Shown: positions 1 to 8,500 of the stretch, piece by piece
Layout of the letters: the number at the start of each line of letters is the position of its first letter
Position numbering within the stretch: the stretch's first letter is position 1
Origin: JAJDXW01 sp965202895
GTDB taxonomy: Bacteria; Pseudomonadota; Gammaproteobacteria; HK1
Assembly: GCA_965202895.1 (NCBI GenBank)
Contig: OZ241901.1
Coordinates: 124,001-188,000 of the forward strand
Direction of reading: 5' to 3'
Length of the DNA stretch: 64,000 bases
Program-made: the position numbers and the translations under genes
The notes under the pieces: model-generated
Seen by the model: only the letters and a program-made list of their open reading frames with translations
What the model was told of the DNA's origin: nothing
Databases searched by the model: none

Positions 1-36
1 GTGTCCTCCCGGGACACGCCGTTCCCAGGACGTCGT
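1..36. repeat. Partial copy of the GC-rich palindromic repeat at the window edge
   Basis: The first bases contain CTCCCGGGACACGCCGTTCC followed by CAGGACG. This is the same core seen at about 415-440, 620-645 and in the hairpin element at 43787-43907. It falls inside the DUF1156 methylase frame, where it is read as VLGTACPGR on the minus strand. The copy continues beyond the window. Confidence 0.55.
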
Positions 37-389
37 GCTCGATGCGCGCGCTGGCTTCCTGCACCAAGTCCGAGAAGGTGGTCAGTGCGACCAATTGGCG
101 GGGGGTGAAGAGGTCGCTCCACTTCGTCATACCGTAGTTGCCGATGCGGAAACCGAGCGCCTGCTGGAAGAACTCGACATCCGGCTTCCATTCCGGCGCC
201 GCCTTCCGCGCCGCGGCCTCATGCTCCGGGGTCGGGGCCAGATACACACGCCCGCGGTCCCCCTCGGCGACGATCGCCATCAGCCGCGCGCCCATGCGGC
301 CCGTCTTGCCTTCGGCCTTGATGTAGTCGCCGGGAATCGGCGCGTCCGACATCAGGCAGCGGAAGTTCGCGCCGCGGCCCAGCTTCGTC

Positions 390-645
390 CCTTGTGCGGG
401 CGGGACGCCCGTGCCCTCCCGGGACACGCCGTTCCCGGAACGCATGGATTCCCGCTTTCGCGGGAATGACGAGGACGGGGGTGGGGTGCCCGTCTCCTCC
501 CGGGACATGCCGTCCCGGGATGGGTGGATTCCCGCTTGCTCAGAGCCTGCCCCCGGCTCGGACGGGGGAATGACGACAGTGGGCGAGGATGCCTGTGCGG
601 GCGGGATGCCCGTGTCCCGGGGAGACACGCCGTTCCCAGGGACGC
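390..645. repeat. Cluster of palindromic repeats inserted in frame in the methylase gene
   Basis: Two or more copies of a GCGGGCGGGACGCCCGTG / CCGTTCCCAGGACG repeat (about 393-440 and 595-645) flank two copies of a GGATTCCCGC...GGGAATGACGA unit. The 448-467 copy is a clean hairpin with arms ATTCCCGC/GCGGGAAT and a TTTC loop; the 526-575 copy is degenerate. On the minus strand the whole block is free of stop codons in the frame of the methylase (for example SFPRKRESM) and joins YRFTVKTG to RGANFRCLM, which are normally nearly adjacent in this family. It therefore adds a foreign, probably unstructured segment to the protein. Confidence 0.75.
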
Positions 646-1791
646 CGGCATCGGGATCTTCAGCTTCGGGGGCGCCGGTCTTCACCGTGAAGCGGTAGCC
701 GCCGTCCTCGAGCACCGGCTCGACCCATGCCTCCTTGCCCTTCTTCGTGGACAGCATGAAGGTCGAGGCCAACGGCACGTCCACCTGCGCGAACGCCGGG
801 TTCGGGCTCTTCACCGTGCGCGCCCACAGCCACGCGATCACCGTGAGCTTTCGCCCCGCGTAACGTTTCAGATCGGGACGGTCCGCCGCCATCGCCCCGG
901 TCACTTCGATCTTCGGGTACAGATGGCCGATCCGCTTCTCGGCTTCGTCCCGCATCCATCGGCCGTAGTAGCGCACGTCCTCCGCGAGCCCCTGCGCGCC
1001 CTTGCCGTTCCACCGGGCGCCCCGCGCGAACTCGGCCTGGGCGTCCGGGTTCACCGGCGGCCGGCCGGCGAAGCGGGGCGGGATCTCGATCATCGCCTTG
1101 ATTGATGAGCACCGCCACCGGGTTCAGGTCCGAGGCATGGGCCTCCAGCCCGAGCCGCTGCGCCTCCAGGGGCAGCGCCCCGCCGCCCGCGAAGGGGTCG
1201 TGGAAGGCGGGGAGGCGGTCCGGGTCGAACCGCTCCGCCGCGCGCGGATGGTCTGCGTTGGCGATGCAGGTTCGGCGCCAGCTCTCCCGGATCTCCTCCC
1301 GCGCCCGCGCCAACACCTTCTCGTCGTTGATGTTCTCCCACTCGACGAGCTCCTCGATGATCCCGAACAGCCGCTCGCGCTCCTGCGCTTGGGCCTGCTC
1401 CGTGGGGAACCGGTCCGGGTGCGCCGAGGGGTCGTCCACCATCTGCGAGAAGATGACCGCCCGCGCCGCCGCCAGCGGCCGCCGCGCCCACCACAGGTGC
1501 AGGGTGCTCGGATGCCCGTGCCGGATGGACTTCTCGCGCACGCTGGCGGCGTTGATCGCGTCCAGCGGCAGGGCGGTCTCGATCAGCTTCTTGCCGGTCT
1601 TCACATCAGGTTCCATGCCGTTCGCTCCCTCTCCGGAGGGAGCACCGCGTCCGGGATTTCCGCTGGGGGACGGAGCTTGCGGAAACCGGCCCTTGCCCGT
1701 CGCCGGCGTGCTCACGGCCCGGACCTCATGCCGCGGCCGGCGGCTTCGAGTTCTCCGCAGTTCCGCAACGGCCGGGGGGTCCGGAGGTCCG

Positions 1792-2370
1792 TCACCGCCG
1801 CCACTGCCGGAACGCGGCTCGCAGGTCGTCGACGAAACGTTCCAAGGATCGGTCGGCCCGCATGGCGCGTTCGACGTCCATCGCTCGCACGATGTCTTCG
1901 GCGAATTCGATACCGCCCAGGATCGGTGTGATCCCCGTAGTGTGGATGGCTTCAGCCAAGCGTTGTTTATAGAGATCGCGGCCGCATTTCCGATCCGGCG
2001 CATCGCAACCTTTGCCGAATACACTCTTGAATGCGGCGCCGTCGAGCAGCAGCCAGCGCTCGATATGAGGGTCGGGAACGGCAAGCACCATGGGGGCAGG
2101 GGCGTCCGGCTTACCGATCTCTCCGGCGCGCTCGTTCCAGCCGCGGCAATTCGCGTCCGTGGCGACGACGATCAGATCGGAGCGTGCTCCCTGTCTCGCC
2201 AAATCCTGTAGATAGCGCTTGAACTCCTGCACCACCCTCCCGTGGCCCCGTACCGCACTGCGCCAGTCGAGCCGGACATCGATCCCGCATTCATCGGCAA
2301 GGCGCCCCACCAGCGCGCCGATCACCCGTTGATGGGCGAAGTCTTCGCCGAACAGCGCGATCTCACGCAC
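1792..2370 (-). CDS. DUF4276-like / TOPRIM-type protein paired with an ATPase
   Basis: A 192-residue protein that starts MREIALFGEDFAHQRVIG, a strand-loop-helix with an acidic residue at the place where DUF4276 and other TOPRIM-like nucleases have their first catalytic glutamate. It later has ATDANCRGWNE and VPDPHIERWLL, the latter resembling the IExWL motif of DUF4276. The start overlaps the end of the upstream ATPase gene by 8 bp, so the two are translationally coupled. By analogy with ATPase + TOPRIM pairs such as OLD/Gabija and PARIS, it may be the effector nuclease of a two-gene defence module. The family call is from motif resemblance only, and the catalytic role is inferred. Confidence 0.6.
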   Translation of the reverse strand: MREIALFGEDFAHQRVIGALVGRLADECGIDVRLDWRSAVRGHGRVVQEFKRYLQDLARQGARSDLIVVATDANCRGWNERAGEIGKPDAPAPMVLAVPDPHIERWLLLDGAAFKSVFGKGCDAPDRKCGRDLYKQRLAEAIHTTGITPILGGIEFAEDIVRAMDVERAMRADRSLERFVDDLRAAFRQWRR

Positions 2371-3715
2371 CGAAGTCGCCTCTCAGGATCCGCTCCGAGA
2401 CGGGGAGGCTTGTCCGGCCATCGCCGTCGCCGTCGTCGAGCGCCCGGTCGATGTCGCCGCGGCGGCTCATCGGCCCCAACGGCTGCCAGACGGAGGAGGG
2501 GTCGATCCGGGTCCGGCGGTCGATTCGACGCACCGCGAACAGGGAATCGTCCGGCAGCAGATCGGGCAGGATCGGAGAGTGCGTGGTGACGATGTACTGG
2601 GTCGGTCCAAGGCCGGAGCGTGTCTTCAGCAACTCGGCGATCATCCGGATGCGGCGTGGATGGACGCCGTTTTCCGGCTCCTCGAAACCCACCAGCGAAG
2701 GGGCCTCGTCGGCGCCCGTCAGCGCCAGCAGCCCCAGCAACCGGAGCGTGCCCTCGGACAGCACCCGGGCGGGAATGGCGATACCGCCCTCCTTCAGATG
2801 GAGATCGACCTCGCCGAGGTCGCTCACGTCCGTCTCGATGCCGTCCACGTTGGGCATCACGGTGCGGAGCGCCTTTTCGACCGCTTGGAACTGCCGGGGT
2901 CTGGACGCCTTCAGGGTGTTCAGGAAAGCGGCGAGCTCTTCGCCCATCAGCCCCATGTGGCGCACTTCCTTGACAGGATTGGCGGCGCGCATCCGCTCGC
3001 GCGGCTCGAAATAGAAGAACAGCCAGCTCTCGAGCTCCCGCCGCGCCGCTGCCAGGTGCGGATAGTGCGGCGGATAATGCGGCATCGAGAGGATGGTGTG
3101 ATCCAGGTAGCGGTCGTAGTACGTGGGATGCGCCTGCCCCTCCAGCCGCAGGTGGATCTTCCCGCCCAGCCGTTCGATGAAGGGTTTGCGCTTGCGGGTC
3201 GGCTCTCCTCTGGAATTCAGGGCGGCGAGGTATTCGTCAGTCGTGCGCAGGAACCCCGAGCGGGGCAGCATCTCGATCTCGACCCGATAGCGAAGGTTGC
3301 GCTCACGGACCGGGGCGGCCGTCTCACGAACCCGGACGGGAGGGCGGCCGGCCTCCCCGGTCCGGCCTTCGTCGCTCGGACGGCGCATTTCCCGTATCTG
3401 CCGGTTGACGGACTCCACGATCGCGTCCGACAGGTGCAGATCGGCCTCGATGGAGAAGACCAGCCGGTCCTGTTCGACCAACCCTCTGATCCCTTGCTCT
3501 CCGACCGTGAAGGATTCGAGCGGTTTGCCCCGGTACGGAGGGTCGAAGGCTTCTTTGAGCGTCCGGCTCGTCGCCAGCTTGGACAGGAGCTGGAGGGCGT
3601 CGAGGAAATTGCTCTTGCCGGCCGCGTTCGGGCCGAACAGCAGGGTGAGGGGCGGAAGCCGCACCTCCAGATCGGACAAGGACTTGTATCCCTCGATGCG
3701 AATCCGCTTCAGCAT
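2363..3715 (-). CDS. AAA/ABC-type ATPase (RecF/OLD-like, AAA_21)
   Basis: A 450-residue ATPase. It begins MLKRIRIEGYKSLSDLEVRL with Walker A FGPNAAGKSN at residues 27-36. A long middle region carries an arginine-rich helical part, then the signature-like LSEGTLRLLGLLAL, Walker B LVGFEEPENGVHPRR and the H-loop TTHSPILPDLL. This is the head-domain layout of RecF/OLD-type ATPases without a TOPRIM domain of its own. The ATG at 3715 was chosen because it opens the conserved N-terminal strand; sequence upstream in the same frame is unlike the family. The next gene overlaps its end by 8 bp and would supply the TOPRIM-like partner. It likely senses DNA or a phage product and controls that partner (inference). 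Confidence 0.8.
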   Translation of the reverse strand: MLKRIRIEGYKSLSDLEVRLPPLTLLFGPNAAGKSNFLDALQLLSKLATSRTLKEAFDPPYRGKPLESFTVGEQGIRGLVEQDRLVFSIEADLHLSDAIVESVNRQIREMRRPSDEGRTGEAGRPPVRVRETAAPVRERNLRYRVEIEMLPRSGFLRTTDEYLAALNSRGEPTRKRKPFIERLGGKIHLRLEGQAHPTYYDRYLDHTILSMPHYPPHYPHLAAARRELESWLFFYFEPRERMRAANPVKEVRHMGLMGEELAAFLNTLKASRPRQFQAVEKALRTVMPNVDGIETDVSDLGEVDLHLKEGGIAIPARVLSEGTLRLLGLLALTGADEAPSLVGFEEPENGVHPRRIRMIAELLKTRSGLGPTQYIVTTHSPILPDLLPDDSLFAVRRIDRRTRIDPSSVWQPLGPMSRRGDIDRALDDGDGDGRTSLPVSERILRGDFGA

Positions 3716-3734
3716 GTCCCGCTCCCGGGGCTGA

Positions 3735-5513
3735 TCACGGCGCCGCCGGCTCCACCGCCTCGCACGCCGCCAGCTCCCAGCCGTGGAACACCACCGCGAG
3801 CCCCACGTGCCGCACCGACGAGGCGAGACGCCGCAGCCCCTCGTCCGCCAGATAGCCCGCAACCTGCGCCCGCGCCCCGCGCAGCGTCTCCGCTGCCACG
3901 GATTCGTCCACTCGCTCGCTCCGCTTCAGATACTTGACCTCGATCACGTAGCCGTAGCCGATGTCCGGGTACTGCGCCACGAACGGCTCCAGGTAGAGGT
4001 CCGCGTAGCCCTTGTTCAGCTCCCGCTCCGAATGGATGACGAACTGCCCCGCCATGCTGAAGTGCGCGGCGAGGAACGCCTGCACCACCTTCTCACCGTC
4101 GATGTAGTCCCGGATCCCGGTCTGCTCCGAGATGGCCGCCGCGATGTACTCCACGGCCGGGCGCCATTCGCCCTTGTAGGCCATGGCCCGCACCAGGCGC
4201 GAGAAGTGGTGGTGGCTCACCGAGAACACCCCCACGTCCCGGTACGCATCGCGCAGGTACCCGTACATCAGCCGCCGCACCGTCTGGTTCGGGATCCCCA
4301 GCCGGGTCGTCCCCCCCGACACCCCGCGGATGCTCAGCAGGCCGAAGTAGTACAGCAGGGAGAGGAAGTTCTCCGGGTCGTCCAGCCGATCCAGGGGGAA
4401 GCTGAGATTCAGGTCGGCCTCCGTCTCCCCCTCGGCGATGAGGTGGCGCAGCAGGTCGAAGTTGCCGTTGAGCTGCTTCGCGCCCGCACTCACCCGCTGG
4501 TTCACCAGCAGCAGGTGGCGCAGCTTCGTGTAGTCGATGCGCACGTTGGGGTCGATGAGACGGTCCGGCAGCGGCTTGTTCGGAATCGACTTCTTGAGGA
4601 AATAGAGCACCATGTCGGTGTTGTAGAGGTCGCCGGCAGCGGTCTTCGCGAAGCGGTAGCCGTTGTACCACTCGCGCATCACGTCGAGTGCCGCGTCCAC
4701 GTCCTGGCCGAACGCGCCGCGGTCCCGGTAGAGCGCCAGCAGGCTGCACACCTCCGGCTCGGTGAACCCGAGCATCTCGTTGAACTCCGGCTCCAAGGTG
4801 ACGTTCTCGCCGATGTTGAAGCCGCTGGTCACGTCGTCCATCGTGATGGGCGAGACCCCGGTGATGAACAGCCGCTCGAGGCCGCCCGCCCCGCCGGTTC
4901 CGGCCTTCAGGGCGGCGAAGAAGTTGCGGTAGAAGCCTCCGCCGTGGGTGAAGGACTCGTAGGCCTCCCGCCCCCGGTGGGCCAGCACCGTGTTGGCGAA
5001 GTTGTCGTACTCGTCGATGAGGATGTAGAGCGGGATGCCGTGTTCGCCGGCGTACTCGAACAGCGCGTTGAGCCTTTCGTCGACGGCGGGGCGCGAGAGG
5101 ATGCGCCGGCGCGCCTCGTCGGGAAACAGGTCCGCGTTGCGCTCCAGCGCGCCCCGGAGCTTGATGTCGCAGTAGCCCTCGAAGCGTTCTTCCAGGGTCT
5201 CCAGCTTGTCGTTGAAGGCCGAGAAGTCGAAGCGCACCACGACGTAGCGGCCGCGCTCGGCGGTGGGCGCGCGCCCGATGTCCGTATCCCCGAACAGGGA
5301 CTCGAACTCGTGCGCCCAGTGCCGCCCGTAGTAGCACTCCAGCAGCGACAGCCAGCACGACTTGCCGAAGCGCCGGGGGCGGATGAAGAAGACGTAGCGC
5401 TCCTCTTCGAGCGGCGGAAGGAAGCGGGTCTTGTCCACGTAGAGCCACCCGTTCCTGCGGATGCGCGGGAACGACATCTCGCCGTAGGGGATGCGCGGCC
5501 GGGGGGCGGTCAT
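3735..5513 (-). CDS. AAA-ATPase-like protein with C-terminal PD-(D/E)XK nuclease domain
   Basis: A 592-residue protein of the AAA-ATPase_like / PDDEXK_9 family. Near the N-terminus are YGEMSFPRIRRNGWLYVDKT, which is typical of the family start, and the P-loop variant RPRRFGKSCWLSLLE. Walker B is LYILIDEYDNFAN at about residue 180. The C-terminus has YADLYLEP... YGYVIEVKYLK, giving the D and ExK of a PD-(D/E)XK nuclease fold. The ATG at 5513 precedes MTAPRPRIPYGEMSF; an upstream ATG at 5585 would add an arginine-rich leader and overlap the helicase gene. Proteins of this family occur in many copies in some genomes and their role is unknown. Its position suggests it belongs to, or was inserted into, the defence operon. 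Confidence 0.85.
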   Translation of the reverse strand: MTAPRPRIPYGEMSFPRIRRNGWLYVDKTRFLPPLEEERYVFFIRPRRFGKSCWLSLLECYYGRHWAHEFESLFGDTDIGRAPTAERGRYVVVRFDFSAFNDKLETLEERFEGYCDIKLRGALERNADLFPDEARRRILSRPAVDERLNALFEYAGEHGIPLYILIDEYDNFANTVLAHRGREAYESFTHGGGFYRNFFAALKAGTGGAGGLERLFITGVSPITMDDVTSGFNIGENVTLEPEFNEMLGFTEPEVCSLLALYRDRGAFGQDVDAALDVMREWYNGYRFAKTAAGDLYNTDMVLYFLKKSIPNKPLPDRLIDPNVRIDYTKLRHLLLVNQRVSAGAKQLNGNFDLLRHLIAEGETEADLNLSFPLDRLDDPENFLSLLYYFGLLSIRGVSGGTTRLGIPNQTVRRLMYGYLRDAYRDVGVFSVSHHHFSRLVRAMAYKGEWRPAVEYIAAAISEQTGIRDYIDGEKVVQAFLAAHFSMAGQFVIHSERELNKGYADLYLEPFVAQYPDIGYGYVIEVKYLKRSERVDESVAAETLRGARAQVAGYLADEGLRRLASSVRHVGLAVVFHGWELAACEAVEPAAP

Positions 5514-5581
5514 CGGCGTCCCTCCGTGTTCATGAGAGCGGCGGCGCGTCCGTCGGGACGCGGGTGCGCCGCCCCCGGGCT

Positions 5582-8500
5582 TCATCGCGGCGCCTCCGCC
5601 CGCGCGAGCAGCTCGCGCAGATTATAGGTCACGCTCACCGCGTCGAAGTCCGGCTCCGCCCGGAACGGCTCGCGGAGGTAGCGGGGTCCGCTCACGTAGC
5701 CGTCCCGGACCCGGACGATCGCGAGGATGAAGGCGTCGGGCTTGTTGAGGGCGGTGCGGATCTCCTGGTGGGTGACGGTCACCGTGTCCGCGTCGCCGGC
5801 GCGCCCCTTGACCTCGATGAAGCGGAGGCGCCCGGTCGTCCCGTCGCGGCTCTCGACGTCGTAGCCCACCTTGGCGGCGCTCACGTCGCGCGGCTCGTGG
5901 CCGAGCGCCCGCTCCGCGGCCATCACCGCCTCCATGGCCAGCCGCTCGACCTCGGCCCGGCCCTCGGGGGTCGTCTCGCGGACTCCGAGCGGCGCCCTCT
6001 CGGGGGCGGGGGCATCGGCGGCGGCCCGCCGCAGGAGGCCGATCGGGACCACGAGCGCGCGGCCCCGGACGACCGGAGGCAGGGGCGCGAGGTCGCGTTC
6101 CCGCGCCAGCTCCACGCGCCGGCGCGCCAGGCGCTCCGCGAGCGCATCCGCCCGCTCCCCGGCGCGGGCGGCGTTCACCGGCCCGCCGCCCGCCTTCCCC
6201 GCCCGCTCATCGTCGCGAAGCCGAAGCGCGCGGTTGTCCCAGAACACGATCTCGCGCTTCAGCCGGGCGACCACCTCCGTTTCCACCCGGTCGATTTCCG
6301 GGAGGCGGCGCGCGCGGACCTCCTCGGCGTGCTCCGGCGCCAGATGCGTGCGGGCGTAGGCCGCGGCCGCGTCCTCGAGGTCCCGGCCCAGCCGAGCGCT
6401 CCGGTCCGCTTCGAGCCGGGCCGCGATCGACGAACGCTCCCCGTCCTCGATCGGGCGGTAGTCGAGATAGGGGGCGGGGCCGGCATCCCGGGCGTTCCGG
6501 CCGACGTCGGCTCCGGCGGCGCCGACCTCCACGAATCGAAGCTGCCGGGAGACCGCCCGCGGGCGCCCGGGCAGGCGGTCCGGTCCGTCGGGCCAGGGCT
6601 CCCGTCCCGCGGACCGGGAGGGTCTCCGTCCGTCCCGTACCGCGAGCTCGACGAGGAGCAGCGCCCGGATCTCCTCGCCCTCGTCGGTTTCGTCCACCAG
6701 CACCGCGCCTTCCGCGAGCACGCCGCGGTGGCGTTCGAGGACGAGGTCGACGGTCGCATCGAGCAGCGGATGGCCGGGGGAGAGGCAGACCGCCGGCGGG
6801 CCGACCCCCGCCCCGGCGCCCGCCCCGGCCTCGGCCCCGGCCCCCGCCCCGACACCCGAGCCCGCACCGCCCCCCGCGACCACCCCCGCACCGGCGCCCG
6901 CGCTCTTCGACTTCTCGAAGCAGATACGCTCGTAGCGTTCCAGCACCGGCCCGACGCAGCCGGCCCGCGGCGCGCGCCTTCGGATCGGGCCGGGCGTCCG
7001 GGTGATCTCGTAGCGGCCGGCTTCGCGCCGGTGGACGCTTCCGCCCAGATGGCGGAACGCCTGCAGGAAGAAGCTCTCGACGTAGTGCGGTTGCAGGCGG
7101 CGGGCTTCCGCGCGCTCCATCTCCTCGCGGATGCGGCCGACGTCGGCGGCGCCGAGGCGGCCGTGGACCAACGCCCGGTCTTCCAGCAGGGCCAGCAGGC
7201 GTTCCCGGTCGGCCGCGCCGTCCACGCGCTCGAAGAGGCGGGCCTTGACCTCCGGCCGCTCGCCGTAGCGGATGGCGTCCATCAGCAGGTCGCGCATCCC
7301 GGCCCCCTCGAAGAGGCGCCCGAGCACGTCGTAGACCCGCCCGCCCAGGGCGGAGCGGGCGGTTTCCAGCTTTTCGAGCAGCCGGCCGTAGACCTCCCCC
7401 TCGCGCGTATCCTGCGCGACGAGGTTCCACAGATGGCAGACCTCGGTCTGGCCGATGCGGTGGATCCGTCCGAAGCGCTGTTCCAGGCGGTTCGGGTTCC
7501 AGGGCAGGTCGTAGTTGACCATCAGATGGGCGCGCTGGAGGTTGACGCCCTCGCCGGCCGCGTCGTTCGCGACCATCACCACGACCTGCGGGTCGTGCAT
7601 GAACGCTTCGACGGCCCGGCGCCGGTCCGCGCGCCCGACCCCGCCGTGGATCACGACCACCGCTTCGGGCCGGCCGAGGCGGGTGCGGATCCGGTCGGCG
7701 AGATATTCGAGCGTGTCGCGCGCCTCGGTGAAGACGATGAGCTTTCGCCGGCGCCCGTCGGCTTCGGTCATGAGCGGGTGGTCGAGGAGGCTCGCAAGCT
7801 CCGTCCACTTCGCGTCCGTACCGCCGCGCCTCAGCGCCCGCGCCCGTTCTTCGAGGCGCTCCAGCGTGTCGATCTCCGCCTCGAATTCGGCGATGGTCTC
7901 CGCCGTGGTGGCCTGGTCCAGCACGCGGGCTTCGATCGCATCCACGTCTTCCTGGGGCGCTTCCTCGAGATCGTCGGGGTCGAAGTCGGCCGCCCGCGCG
8001 GGGTCGGGGAGCGCGGCGGCCCGCCGAACGGCAGGGAATACGTCCTCCCCGGTACGAACCGCATCCTGTCCGGACCGGGCGAGCAGGTCGGCGAGCCGGG
8101 CCTCCAACCGCTCGCGGCGGCGGCGAAGGCTCTCGTGGATCGCGGCCGGCGAGGAGGCGAGCCGGCGCTGAAGGATCTGAAGGGCGAAGCCCACGTTCCG
8201 CCGCCGCTTCTCGTCGCGCGCCGCGAAGCGCTCCGCCCGGTCCATCTCCTCGCGCACGTAGGCGGTGACCGCGGCGTAGAGCGCGGCTTCGCCATCGCTC
8301 AGCGCGTACCGCACGGTATGAGCCCGGCGCTCCGGGAACAGCGGGCGGCCGTCGAAGCGGAGGAGCGCCTCCTTGGTAAGCCGCCGCAGCAGGCCGCTCG
8401 CGCCCCCTTGAGATGCGCCGCCTCCCCGGGGCGCGCCGGCCCCGTGCGATGCGCCGTCGCCCCCGCGCGCCCCGCCCCGGAAACGCCCCTCGAAGCGGTC

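Larger units (their letters stand above)
1..1616 (-). pseudogene. DUF1156-type DNA (adenine) methylase, 5' part, frameshifted and repeat-interrupted
   Basis: This is a DNA methylase of the DUF1156 family, which modifies DNA and usually sits in phage-defence clusters. The ATG at 1616 opens the frame that reads MEPDVKTGKKLIETALPLD, then a HPSTLHLWWARRPLAAAR motif and the SAM-binding DPFAGGGALPLEAQRLGLEA. At about position 1100 there is one extra base. The reading moves frame there and continues as KAMIEIPPRFAGRPPVNPDA, exactly what the family has next. The shifted frame stays open to the left edge, through DYIKAEGKTGRMGARLMAIV and YGMTKWSDLFTPRQL, so the 3' end lies outside the window. A block of palindromic repeats at about 390-640 is read through in frame as about 85 extra residues. 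The family assignment is strong from motifs. Whether the frameshift is biological or a sequence error cannot be told here. Confidence 0.8.

Noticed and set aside
3783..5627. A 614-codon plus-strand open frame opposite the AAA/PD-(D/E)XK gene
   Set aside because: Rich in His/Arg/Val with no domain pattern; it mirrors the real minus-strand gene.
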